Assembly: GCF_028737255.1 (NCBI RefSeq) | Contig: NZ_JAQZAN010000009.1 | Coordinates: forward strand, 124,001 to 188,000 | Origin: Actinomycetospora straminea | Lineage (GTDB): Bacteria; Actinomycetota; Actinomycetes; Mycobacteriales; Pseudonocardiaceae | Direction of reading: 5' to 3' | Length of the DNA: 64,000 nucleotides | Shown here: positions 55,403 to 64,000 of the stretch, piece after piece | Layout: each line of letters starts with the position of its first letter | Numbering within the stretch: the stretch's first letter is position 1 | Program-made: the position numbers and the translations under genes | Notes under the pieces: model-generated | Databases searched by the model: none | What the model saw: only the letters and a program-made list of their open reading frames with translations | Told to the model about the DNA's origin: nothing

Positions 55403-56833
55403 TTAGGTCGCGGAAGGGGGTGCCTGCCGGTGGTGCTCGGTGCGCTCCTGGAACACGCGCGCCGCCCACAGCGCGGTGCCTTCCCGGTGCGGCGGGGCGA
55501 TGAGCTGCGCGGACACCGGGCAGCCGTCGGGCGCGAGCCCCGTCGGCACCGCCAGCCCGGGCGCCCCGGTGAGGTTGCCGAGCATCGTCGAGCGCGACTG
55601 GGCGGCGTAGAGCGGGAACTCCTCGCCGTCGACGACGACCGTCCCGTGGGGCAGCCGGGGCGCCGTCGACGGGCACGTGGGCACGACCATGAGGTCCGCG
55701 GCGGCGAACACCGCGTCCAGCTCCCGCTGCAGCTCGACCCGGAACTGCAGCGCCCGCAGGTAGTCGACGGCCGGGGTGACGATGCCCTGGCTGATGCGCC
55801 GCACGACGACCGGGTCGTAGCTGTCCCAGCGGTCGGCGTCGACGCGGTGCAGGGTGGCGGCCTCCGTGAACACGACCTGGTAGCCGATCGGCAGGGCGTC
55901 GCCGGCCGAGGGCACCTCGCCGGGCACGACCTCGGCGCCGGCCGCGACCAGCTCGTCGACGAGGTGCGCGACGCCCGCGCGCACCGCGCCGTCGCAGAGC
56001 TCGGTGAACGCGCCGCCGGGCACGGCGATGCGCAGGCCCGCGAGGTCGGGGCGCGCCGGCACCTCGAGCGGGGCCAACGGGGTGCTGCGGGGGTCGGCAC
56101 CGTCGGGGCCGCGCAGGACGGCGAAGAGGCGTTCGGCGTCGCGGGCGCTGCGCGCGATCGGGCCGACGGTCTCGGTGGTCCACGACAGCGGGAAGACGCC
56201 GGTGCGCGGGATCGCGCCGGCGGTCGGCTTGAGCCCGGTGAGCCCGCACCACGCCGACGGCAGGCGCACCGACCCGCCGACGTCGGTCCCGAGCGCGCAC
56301 GGCACGGCGCGGGCGGCGACGGCGGCCGCCGAGCCGGTCGACGAGCCGCCGGCCCAGCGCGCGGGATCCCAGGGGTTGCGCACGGGACCGAAGCGCGGCG
56401 GGTGCGGCCCGCCGACGGCGAACTCGGTCGTGGCGTCCTTGCTGACCGGGATCGCCCCGGCCTCCTCGAGCCGGCGCACGACGGTCGCGGAGGCCGCGGC
56501 GGGGGCGTCGCCGTCCCGGCCGTGGTTCCAGGAGCCGTGCGTCGTGGGGACGCCCGCCACGTCGATGACGTCCTTGACCCCGAACGGCACGCCCTCGAGC
56601 GGGCGCGCGGTGCCGTCGGCCCAGCGCCGGGCGGACGCGGCGGCGGCCGCGCGGGCGCGCTCGTCGAGGAGGCGGATCGTGCAGTTGTAGGCCGCGTGGG
56701 CCTTCTCCAGGGCGCGCAGGGCCTCGTCGACGGCCTCGACCGGCGTCGTGTCGCCGGCGGCGTAGGCGCCGAGGAGGTCGGTGACGTCCGGGGGCCCGGC
56801 CGGGGTGACGCCGGGGGTCACGGCCGGGGTCAC
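55403..56833 (-). CDS. Amidase signature-family hydrolase
   Basis: 476 residues. The Ser-cisSer-Lys triad is visible: Lys in FGVKDVIDVAG, cis-Ser in AGGSSTGSAAAVA, nucleophile Ser in GTDVGGSVRLPSAW. Hydrolyses an amide or ureide to an acid plus ammonia. GTG 56833 overlaps the stop of a small upstream gene in GTGA, an arrangement like AtzE with AtzG or GatA with GatC. It may replace RutB as the hydrolase acting after ring opening (hypothesis). Confidence 0.9.
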   Translation of the reverse strand: MTPAVTPGVTPAGPPDVTDLLGAYAAGDTTPVEAVDEALRALEKAHAAYNCTIRLLDERARAAAAASARRWADGTARPLEGVPFGVKDVIDVAGVPTTHGSWNHGRDGDAPAAASATVVRRLEEAGAIPVSKDATTEFAVGGPHPPRFGPVRNPWDPARWAGGSSTGSAAAVAARAVPCALGTDVGGSVRLPSAWCGLTGLKPTAGAIPRTGVFPLSWTTETVGPIARSARDAERLFAVLRGPDGADPRSTPLAPLEVPARPDLAGLRIAVPGGAFTELCDGAVRAGVAHLVDELVAAGAEVVPGEVPSAGDALPIGYQVVFTEAATLHRVDADRWDSYDPVVVRRISQGIVTPAVDYLRALQFRVELQRELDAVFAAADLMVVPTCPSTAPRLPHGTVVVDGEEFPLYAAQSRSTMLGNLTGAPGLAVPTGLAPDGCPVSAQLIAPPHREGTALWAARVFQERTEHHRQAPPSAT

Positions 56834-57024
56834 GGCCGTACCCAGGCGTCGCCGTGCGCCGGGTCGGCGGCGCCGTCCGCGGGCAGCGGGCGGGCGCGCA
56901 GCCGGGCGACCGCGGTCTCGGCGCCCACCACCGCCGCGTGCAGCGCCGCCACCGTGTCCTCGTCGACCGAGTAGCCGAGGCGCGCGGCGAGCGCGGCGAG
57001 CTCCTCGGGCGGGGGGACGCTCAC
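56830..57024 (-). CDS. Small helical protein, possible GatC/AtzG-like amidase partner
   Basis: 64 residues: PPPEELAALAARLGYSVDEDTVAALHAAV then a tail rich in Ala, Arg and Pro. Size, two helices and tight coupling to an amidase gene recall AtzG/GatC-type partners, but there is no clear sequence motif, so this is a context call. GTG 57024 is preceded by GGGGGA and lies 10 nt after the acyl-CoA dehydrogenase stop. Confidence 0.6.
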   Translation of the reverse strand: MSVPPPEELAALAARLGYSVDEDTVAALHAAVVGAETAVARLRARPLPADGAADPAHGDAWVRP

Positions 57025-57034
57025 CCGATCCCCC

Positions 57035-58210
57035 TCATCCGATGGTCGCCTTCCCCGCGAGCAGGGACCGCGCGACGACGGTGCCGAGCATGTCGTTGGT
57101 GCCCTCGCCGATCGACATCAGCGGGGCGTCGCGGTAGAGCCGCTCGACCTCGAACTCCGTCGAGTAGCCGTAGCCGCCGTGGATGCGCATGGCGTCGGTG
57201 GCGCACTCCAGCGCCGCGTCCGACGCGAAGATCTTCGCCATGCCCGACTCGGTGTCCATCCGCACGCCCTCGTCCATCCGCGAGGCCGCCCAGTAGGTCA
57301 TGAGCCGCGCGGCCTGCAGCTTCACGGCGATCGCCGAGAGCCGCAGCTGGACGGCCTGGAAGTCGCCGATCGGCTGCCCGAACGCGGTGCGCTCGCGGGC
57401 GTAGGACAGCGCCTCCTCGTAGGCCCGCTGGGCGATGCCGACCGAGCGCGCCGCGATGTTGACCCGCCCCGTCTCGAGCGAGGACAGAGCCTGCTGCAGC
57501 CCGCGCCCCTCGACCCCGCCGAGCAGCTGGGAGGCCGGCACCCGCACGTCGTCGAGCACCACCTCGCACGACTCGGTGCCCTTGTAGCCGAGCTTGCCCA
57601 TGTCCTTGGTGATCTCGAGCCCGGGCGCGCCGGCCTCGACGAGCAGCATGCTCATGCCGCGGTGCGGCGGCGTCGCGGTCGGGTCGGTCTTGACCAGCAC
57701 CGGCAGCGGGTCGGCGTGCCGCGCGTTCGTGATCCACATCTTGGTGCCGCGGACGACGTAGTCGGCGTCGGACCCGGGGCCGTCCCGCGTGGCCGTCGTC
57801 GTGATGCTCTGCAGGTCGGTGCCCGCGCCCGGCTCGGTGAGCGCGATCGCCGTGCGCCGCTCCCCCGTCGCGAGCTCGGGCAGGTACCGCCGCTTCTGCT
57901 CCTCGGTGCCGTGGCGGGCGATCATCCAGCACGACACCGAGTGGCTGCCGAGGATGCCGGCGATGCCCATCCAGCCGCGGCTGATCTCCTCGAACGTCAG
58001 GGCGAACGAGACGGTGTCCGCCTCGAGCCCGCCCCACTCCTCGGGCACGGCCAGGCCGAACAGGCCCAGCTTCTTCATGCCCTCGACGATCTCGGTCGGG
58101 TAGCGGCCCTCGTGCTCCCAGTCGCGGGCGACCGGCACGATCTCGCGGTCCACGAACGACCGCAGGGTGTCGCGGAAGAGCCGCTGCTCGTCGCTGAGGC
58201 GGAAGTCCAT
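57035..58210 (-). CDS. Acyl-CoA dehydrogenase
   Basis: 391 residues, standard length. FAD-binding segment AIALTEPGAGTDLQSITTTA, WITNARHADPLPVLVKTD, helical C-domain with the catalytic Glu probably in SIGEGTNDML, and RIHGGYGYSTEFEVERLYRDA. Introduces a C2-C3 double bond into an acyl-CoA. ATG 58210 overlaps the CoA-transferase stop in TGATG. Substrate unknown; glutaryl- or methylsuccinyl-CoA-like thioesters are options given the neighbours. Confidence 0.92.
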   Translation of the reverse strand: MDFRLSDEQRLFRDTLRSFVDREIVPVARDWEHEGRYPTEIVEGMKKLGLFGLAVPEEWGGLEADTVSFALTFEEISRGWMGIAGILGSHSVSCWMIARHGTEEQKRRYLPELATGERRTAIALTEPGAGTDLQSITTTATRDGPGSDADYVVRGTKMWITNARHADPLPVLVKTDPTATPPHRGMSMLLVEAGAPGLEITKDMGKLGYKGTESCEVVLDDVRVPASQLLGGVEGRGLQQALSSLETGRVNIAARSVGIAQRAYEEALSYARERTAFGQPIGDFQAVQLRLSAIAVKLQAARLMTYWAASRMDEGVRMDTESGMAKIFASDAALECATDAMRIHGGYGYSTEFEVERLYRDAPLMSIGEGTNDMLGTVVARSLLAGKATIG

Positions 58211-59439
58211 CAGGGTGTCCCCTCGGTGGTGTCCGGGTCGGTGCCGAACGCGCCCGCCGCGCGCAGGGCGGCCAGGCGCTCGTCGTCGTAGCCGATCCCG
58301 CGCAGCACGGACGCGGTGTGCTCGCCCATCGCCGGTCCCCCGCGCACGGCCGGGGTGTCGTCGCCGGGCGGGCCGACGCGGACCGGCGAGCGCAGTGACC
58401 GCACCGTGCCCCAGTGCGCGTGCTCGGTCTCGGCGACGAGGCCGCGGGCGACGGTGTGCTCGTCGGTCAGGGCCTCGCCGACGTCGTGGATCGGCGCGCA
58501 CGGGATGCCCGCGGCCGTCATCGCCGCGATCCAGGTGGCGACGTCCCGGGCGCGGAACAGCTCCTCGAGCAGCGGGACCAGCACGTCGCGGTGCCGGTCG
58601 CGGTCGCGGAAGGTGGCGAACCGGGGGTCGGTCGCGAGGTCCGGCTGCGCGAGCACGACCGTGAGCCGCTGCCAGAACTTCTCCTTGGCGCACCCGACGA
58701 CCAGCCACCCGTCCGCAGCCTCGAACGCCTGGAACGGCACGAGCGAGGGGTGCGCGGAGTGGTGCGTGCGCGCCGGCGTGTAGCCCTCGGTCAGGTGCCA
58801 CGTCGCCGGGTAGGTCAGCAGGCTGACCGCGGTGTCGTAGAGCGACAGGTCGCAGTCGGTGCCGACGCCGTCGCGCCGCGCGGCGTGGATGCCGGCGAGC
58901 AGCGCGATCGCCGCGACGAACCCGCCGCTGTAGTCCACGAGCGACAGGCCCGCCTTCTGCGGCGCCCCGCCCGGCTCCCCCGTCAGCGACATCCAGCCGC
59001 CGAGGGCCTGCAGCACGTAGTCGTAGCCGGGCTCGGCCGCGCGGGGTCCGGTCATCCCGAAGCCGGTCAGCGAGCAGCAGACGATGCGCGGGTTGACGTC
59101 CTTGAGGTCGTCGTAGCGGATGCCGAGCTTCGCCGGCACGTCGCCGCGCAGGTTCGAGTACACGGCGTCGGCGCTGCGCACGAGGTCGTGGAACACCTCG
59201 CGCCCGGCCGGGGTGCGGATGTCGAGCAGCACCGACGACTTGTCCTTGTTGAACGACTCGAAGAACAGCGAGTCCCCGTCCTGCGCGTACGGCGGGACGT
59301 AGCGCCCCACGTCGCCGCCCGACGTCGGGTCCTCGATCTTGATGATCTCCGCGCCCAGCTCGGCGAGGTGCATCGAGCCGAACGGGCCCGCGCCGTACTG
59401 CTCGAGCGAGACGATGCGGACGTCCTCGAGCGGCCTCAC
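58210..59439 (-). CDS. Family III (CaiB/BaiF) CoA-transferase
   Basis: 409 residues. RIVSLEQYGAGPFGSMHLAELGAEIIKIE opens the fold; the catalytic Asp is probably that in LSLVDYSGGFVAAIALL; GYDYVLQALGGWMSLTGEPGG is typical. Moves CoA between carboxylic acids, activating the pathway substrate without ATP. GTG 59439 overlaps the MaoC stop (GTGA) and its own stop overlaps the next ATG, so the three genes are tightly coupled. Confidence 0.92.
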   Translation of the reverse strand: MRPLEDVRIVSLEQYGAGPFGSMHLAELGAEIIKIEDPTSGGDVGRYVPPYAQDGDSLFFESFNKDKSSVLLDIRTPAGREVFHDLVRSADAVYSNLRGDVPAKLGIRYDDLKDVNPRIVCCSLTGFGMTGPRAAEPGYDYVLQALGGWMSLTGEPGGAPQKAGLSLVDYSGGFVAAIALLAGIHAARRDGVGTDCDLSLYDTAVSLLTYPATWHLTEGYTPARTHHSAHPSLVPFQAFEAADGWLVVGCAKEKFWQRLTVVLAQPDLATDPRFATFRDRDRHRDVLVPLLEELFRARDVATWIAAMTAAGIPCAPIHDVGEALTDEHTVARGLVAETEHAHWGTVRSLRSPVRVGPPGDDTPAVRGGPAMGEHTASVLRGIGYDDERLAALRAAGAFGTDPDTTEGTP

Positions 59440-59978
59440 TGCTCGTTCTCCTGCGACTCGTTCTCCAGCGAGAGCGGCACCGCGGCCTGCGGGAAGTGCG
59501 ACGCCGCCCGCGGGGCGTCGCGGCGGTGCACGTAGAAGGCGCGCTTGAAGGTCAGCACCTCGACGCCGTCCTGGTTGAGCCCGCGGCTGCGCACGCGCAC
59601 GATGCCGGCCTCCGGGCGGCTCGACGACGCGCGCGTCTCCAGCACCAGCGACTCCGACCAGAGCGTGTCGCCCGCGAACACCGGGCTCGTCAGGCGCAGC
59701 TCGTCGATGCCGAGGTTCGCGAACGCGTTCTGGCTGGTGTCCGACACCGACTGCCCGAGCACGATCGAGATCGTCAGCGGCGACGCGACGATCATCCGGC
59801 CGAACTCCGAGTCCGCGCCGACCTGCGCGTTGAAGTGCGCCTGGTTCGTGTTCATCGTCAGCAGCGTGAACCACGTGTTGTCCGTCTCGGTGATCGTCCG
59901 GCCCAGCGGGTGCTGGTAGACGTCCCCGACGGTGAAGTCCTCGAAGAAGCGGCCCTGCCAGCCCGCGACGACGGCCAT
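59436..59978 (-). CDS. MaoC-family hotdog hydratase
   Basis: 180 residues, single hotdog fold. RFFEDFTVGDVYQHPLGRTITETDN is the typical start, and TMNTNQAHFNAQVGADSEFGRMIVASPL includes the hydratase-type Asn/His and the long loop. Hydrates an enoyl-CoA; similar single-domain enzymes act on itaconyl-CoA or mesaconyl-CoA-like substrates. First gene of the minus-strand operon. ATG 59978 lies 6 nt after TAGCGT, leaderless, with a GntR-type site touching the promoter. Confidence 0.9.
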   Translation of the reverse strand: MAVVAGWQGRFFEDFTVGDVYQHPLGRTITETDNTWFTLLTMNTNQAHFNAQVGADSEFGRMIVASPLTISIVLGQSVSDTSQNAFANLGIDELRLTSPVFAGDTLWSESLVLETRASSSRPEAGIVRVRSRGLNQDGVEVLTFKRAFYVHRRDAPRAASHFPQAAVPLSLENESQENEQ

Positions 59979-59984
59979 ACCCCG

Positions 59985-60004
59985 ACGCTAAAGGTCTGAC
60001 GTAT
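59985..60004 (-). promoter_or_regulatory. maoC promoter with GntR-type operator
   Basis: TAGCGT (minus, 59990-59985) lies 6 nt before ATG. Just upstream is GTC-n-GAC (59994-60000) within ATACGTCAGACCTTTAG, matching the site at 55391 over 15 of 17 or more bases. A repressor there would cover the promoter. Confidence 0.7.
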
Positions 60005-60030
60005 CGCGCCACAAGCACCGGGAGACCGTC

Positions 60031-60036
60031 TACGCT
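60031..60036 (+). promoter_or_regulatory. Leaderless promoter -10 of the GntR gene
   Basis: TACGCT, 6 nt before GTG 60043, about 30 bp from the operator, so the regulator may control itself. Confidence 0.5.
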
Positions 60037-60042
60037 GACGCC

Positions 60043-60801
60043 GTGCCACCGCAGCCGCCCGCCGCGACCCCGGGGACGGCGCCCGTCGCCCACCTGCGGG
60101 TGCAGCGCGTGCGGCCCGCGTACCGGCAGGTCGCCGACGAGCTGCGCACCCAGATCCTCGCCGGCACGCTGCCCGCGGGCACGCGGCTGCCCAACGAGGG
60201 CGAGCTCGGGCGCGCGTTCGGGGTCAGCCGCAGCACGGCGCGCGAGGCGCTGCGGGTGCTGTCGAGCCAGCACCTCGTCGAGACCCACCGTGGCGTGCAG
60301 GGCGGCACCTTCGTCAGCGAGCCCGACCCGGCGCGCGTCGTCGAGGACGTCGGCAGCGCGCTCGGCGTGCTCGTCATGACCCCGCAGCTGCACGTCAGCG
60401 ACCTGCTCGAGGCGCGGCTCCTCCTCGAGCCGGCCGCCGCCCGCCTCGCCGCCCAGCGCGCCGACGCCGAGACGGTCGAGGCGGTGCGCAGCGCCGCCGC
60501 CGCCCACCGCGACGCCCGCGACCCCAGCGGCTTCGTCGGCCACCTCGACTTCCACACCACGCTGCTCATGGCCACCGGCAACCTCATGCTCACGCTCATG
60601 GGCCAGCCGGTGAACGACGTGCTGCGCACCCGCCTGCGCCGCGAGGGCGTCGAGGCGCACGAGTGGGACAAGGTCGACGCCTGCCACCGCGAGATCGCCG
60701 AGCACGTCGCCGAGGGCCGCGCCGACGACGCCGAGGCGGCCATGCGCGACCACCTCGTCGAGCTCCGCCGGCTCTACGAGCGTGACGGGTTCTGGACCTG
60801 A
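60043..60801 (+). CDS. GntR-family regulator, FCD (FadR) subfamily
   Basis: 252 residues. Winged HTH at about 25-95: LPAGTRLPNEGELGRAFGVSRSTAREALRVLSSQHLV. All-helical FCD ligand domain at about 110-240 with DLLEARLLLEPAAARLA and probable metal-binding His in HLDFHTTLL and ACHREIAEHV. FCD proteins sense small acids. Divergent from the eight-gene operon and near a GTC-n-GAC site; likely its repressor. Confidence 0.92.
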   Translation: MPPQPPAATPGTAPVAHLRVQRVRPAYRQVADELRTQILAGTLPAGTRLPNEGELGRAFGVSRSTAREALRVLSSQHLVETHRGVQGGTFVSEPDPARVVEDVGSALGVLVMTPQLHVSDLLEARLLLEPAAARLAAQRADAETVEAVRSAAAAHRDARDPSGFVGHLDFHTTLLMATGNLMLTLMGQPVNDVLRTRLRREGVEAHEWDKVDACHREIAEHVAEGRADDAEAAMRDHLVELRRLYERDGFWT

Positions 60802-60807
60802 GCTCGA

Positions 60808-60856
60808 GGGCAGCGAGGGTCACCTCGGCTGCGTCGCACGCAGCGAGGGACGCCCT
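60808..60856. repeat. Palindromic repeat, degenerate copy 2 (family P1)
   Basis: GGGCAGCGAGGGTCACCTCG ... CAGCGAGGGACGCCCTCGCG, an imperfect palindrome like 21097-21153. Confidence 0.6.
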
Positions 60857-60885
60857 CGCGCCACGACGCGGGACCAGCTGGGGTC

Positions 60886-60936
60886 GAGCGAGGGTCACCC
60901 TCGCTGCCTGCCAGGCAGCGAGGGACGCCCTCGCTC
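60886..60936. repeat. Imperfect 51-bp palindrome (family P1)
   Basis: 25-bp arms with three mismatches around a central base; core GCTGCCTGCCAGGCAGC identical to that at 21179-21223, with GGGTCACC and CGAGGG arms. Lies downstream of the GntR gene, perhaps as terminator. Confidence 0.75.
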
Positions 60937-60999
60937 CGGGAACCACGAACCTCGCCCACCGGAGCGCCATGCGGTTCACTTCTAGGACTATACGGTTGC

Positions 61000-61005
61000 T
61001 AGAGT
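61000..61005 (+). promoter_or_regulatory. Promoter -10 of the monooxygenase gene, flanked by TCTAG/CTAGA
   Basis: TAGAGT, 7 nt before ATG 61013. TCTAG (near 60981) and CTAGA (overlapping the -10) form a separated dyad in a locally AT-richer stretch that may be an operator. Confidence 0.45.
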
Positions 61006-61012
61006 GATGCGC

Positions 61013-61303
61013 ATGCTCATCATCGCCGGACACATCGAGGTGGCGCCCGAGCACCGGGACGCCGCGGTCGCGGCGCTCGCCGACCTGGTCCGCCGCGCGC
61101 GGGCGGCGCCGGGGTGCCTCGACGTCGCCATCACCGCCGACCCCGTCGAACCGGGGTGGATCCACAACCTCGAGCGGTGGCGCTCCCGCGAGGACCTCGA
61201 CGCGTGGCGCGCCGCAGCGCACGCGCCCGATCTCGGCACGCCGATCCTCGCCGACCACGTGCGGATGTTCGACGCGACGAACGAGCGCGGCCCGTTCGAC
61301 TAG
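61013..61303 (+). CDS. Antibiotic-biosynthesis-monooxygenase (ABM) family protein
   Basis: 96 residues, one dimeric ferredoxin-like ABM domain: IIAGHIEVAPEHRDAAVAAL, then PGCLDVAITADPVEPG, NLERWRSREDLDAWRAA. Such small proteins are quinol monooxygenases or haem/aldehyde-handling enzymes. Leaderless ATG 61013 preferred over GTG 61004. The stop overlaps the stop of the DUF2550 gene (CTAG). Confidence 0.85.
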   Translation: MLIIAGHIEVAPEHRDAAVAALADLVRRARAAPGCLDVAITADPVEPGWIHNLERWRSREDLDAWRAAAHAPDLGTPILADHVRMFDATNERGPFD

Positions 61304-61743
61304 CTCGCCTGCCGGTACCCCGTCGAGCGGCCGGGAGGCGTGGACTCCAGCCACGAGGAGAAGCCGGTCAGCGCGTCGGCGCTGATCGCGAGCTCCCAGG
61401 TCGTCCCGCCGTCGCGGCAGGACAGGACCGAGCTGTTGGCCGGGTGCATCTCGCCCGGCAGCGGCGCGCGGCGGTCGACGATCTCGAGCCGCGTGCGGTC
61501 GAGCACCACGTTCGGCCCGGAGCGCAGTCCGCTGATGCGGTACCAACGGAACTCGTCGCCGCGGTAGCGGGCGAGCCCGGACCGCCAGCCGCCCAGGTCG
61601 CCGAGCGCCCGCGCCTCGCGCAGGGCCACGTCGACACCGCCGCGGCGCAGGATGCGGATGCGGCGCAGCAGCAGGACCCCGACGACGAGCAGCACCGCGA
61701 GCACCACGATGGCCGCCAACTCGGCGATCATCGCGGGGCTCAC
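61300..61743 (-). CDS. DUF2550 single-span membrane protein
   Basis: 147 residues from GTG 61743 (or ATG 61731). One N-terminal membrane helix (AELAAIVVLAVLLVVGVLLL), then a soluble domain with RIRILRRGGVDVALR, RYRGDEFRWYRISGLRSGPNVVLDR, EMHPANSSVLSC. Conserved next to atpC in actinobacteria (Rv1312 in M. tuberculosis, from memory), with no known role. Starts 19 bp after the atpC stop. Confidence 0.9.
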   Translation of the reverse strand: MSPAMIAELAAIVVLAVLLVVGVLLLRRIRILRRGGVDVALREARALGDLGGWRSGLARYRGDEFRWYRISGLRSGPNVVLDRTRLEIVDRRAPLPGEMHPANSSVLSCRDGGTTWELAISADALTGFSSWLESTPPGRSTGYRQAS

Positions 61744-61762
61744 CGGTGCTGCTCGCCTTGCC

Positions 61763-62160
61763 TCAGCGGTCCGGGTTCTCGCCGGCGGCCCGGAGACGGG
61801 CCCGCGCACGCGCGGCGGCCGCCGCGGTGTCGTCGTGGTCGTCGCCGCCGCCCTCGGCGCGCTGCAGCTCGTCGCGCGCCGCGGCCACGTCGATCTCGTT
61901 CGCCAGCTCGGCGAGCTCGGCGAGGACCGTCACCGACTCCGCGGTGACCGAGAGGAACCCGCCGAACACCGCGGCGTGGAACGGCTCGCCGTCGGTCGGG
62001 TCGATGCGCACCACGCCGGCCTCGTCGAGCGCGGCGATCATCGGCTGGTGCCCGGGCAGCAGACCGATGTCGCCCTCGACCGTGCGGGCCGAGACGAAGT
62101 TCGCCTGGCCCGACCACAGCCGCTTCTCGACGCCGACGATGGCGACCTCCATCTCGGCCA

Positions 62161-62161
<1 letters not shown>
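61763..62161 (-). CDS. atpC: ATP synthase epsilon subunit
   Basis: 132 residues. N-terminal beta sandwich with [34 protein letters not shown], which is the family signature, and a C-terminal helical part ending in Ala/Arg-rich helices. Couples rotation and inhibits ATP hydrolysis in F1. ATG overlaps the atpD stop in TGATG. Confidence 0.96.

Positions 62162-64000
<1,839 letters not shown>

Overview
The window is a very GC-rich actinobacterial chromosome segment. Gene content (fused CydDC, GlgE pathway, NucS, DUF2550 next to the ATP synthase genes, MurA with Asp in place of the catalytic Cys) and protein character suggest a member of Pseudonocardiales (Pseudonocardia/Actinomycetospora-like). 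This is an inference, because no rRNA or other marker is present. The window is packed with 61 recognisable protein-coding genes, including two cut by the window edges. There is no RNA gene, insertion sequence, CRISPR array or prophage, and no gene-free stretch longer than 300 bases.

Layout. 0-8.4 kb: GlgE pathway (glgE, treS, mak, glgB, with an fxsA-like gene inside), which makes alpha-glucan from trehalose. 8.4-13.9 kb: secreted zinc peptidase, cupin, tandem HD-GYP/LuxR regulator, thioredoxin-TPR protein, thiamine-binding-like protein, MarR. 13.9-21.1 kb: cydA-cydB-cydDC (bd oxidase and its assembly ABC exporter), divergent from a blaI-M56 peptidase pair with BlaI-type operator dyads between them. 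21.2-37.4 kb: ethylmalonyl-CoA pathway genes (meaB, epimerase, crotonyl-CoA carboxylase/reductase, 3-hydroxyacyl-CoA dehydrogenase, ethylmalonyl-CoA-type mutase) interleaved with a coiled-coil protein, MFS exporter, aldehyde dehydrogenase, HIT, NucS, NUDIX, a protein with ten 14-residue repeats, and small enzymes. 37.5-51.8 kb: P450, murA, an iron-type ABC importer with an IdeR-like box, M14 peptidase, PduO-type cobalamin adenosyltransferase (cofactor supply for the mutase), GH16-like protein, PLP enzyme, sugar-lactone oxidase, and two tandem paralogues of unknown function. 51.8-60.8 kb: an eight-gene catabolic cluster (RutA-like and second luciferase-like oxygenase, MmgE/PrpD, amidase with small partner, acyl-CoA dehydrogenase, family III CoA-transferase, MaoC hydratase) with a divergent GntR regulator; the same putative operator core occurs at two places. 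61.0-64.0 kb: small monooxygenase, DUF2550 protein, atpC, atpD and part of atpG.

The backbone order glgE-glgB-trx/TPR-epimerase-nucS-murA-adenosyltransferase-DUF2550-atpC-atpD is, from memory, that of the Mycobacterium tuberculosis Rv1327c-Rv1310 region read backwards. The other blocks therefore look like accessory insertions into a conserved actinobacterial scaffold. Many genes start 6-7 nt after a TAnnnT hexamer with no Shine-Dalgarno site, which points to widespread leaderless transcripts. Two intergenic regions carry the same palindromic repeat family, and a related-looking palindromic pair is translated as the linker of CydDC.
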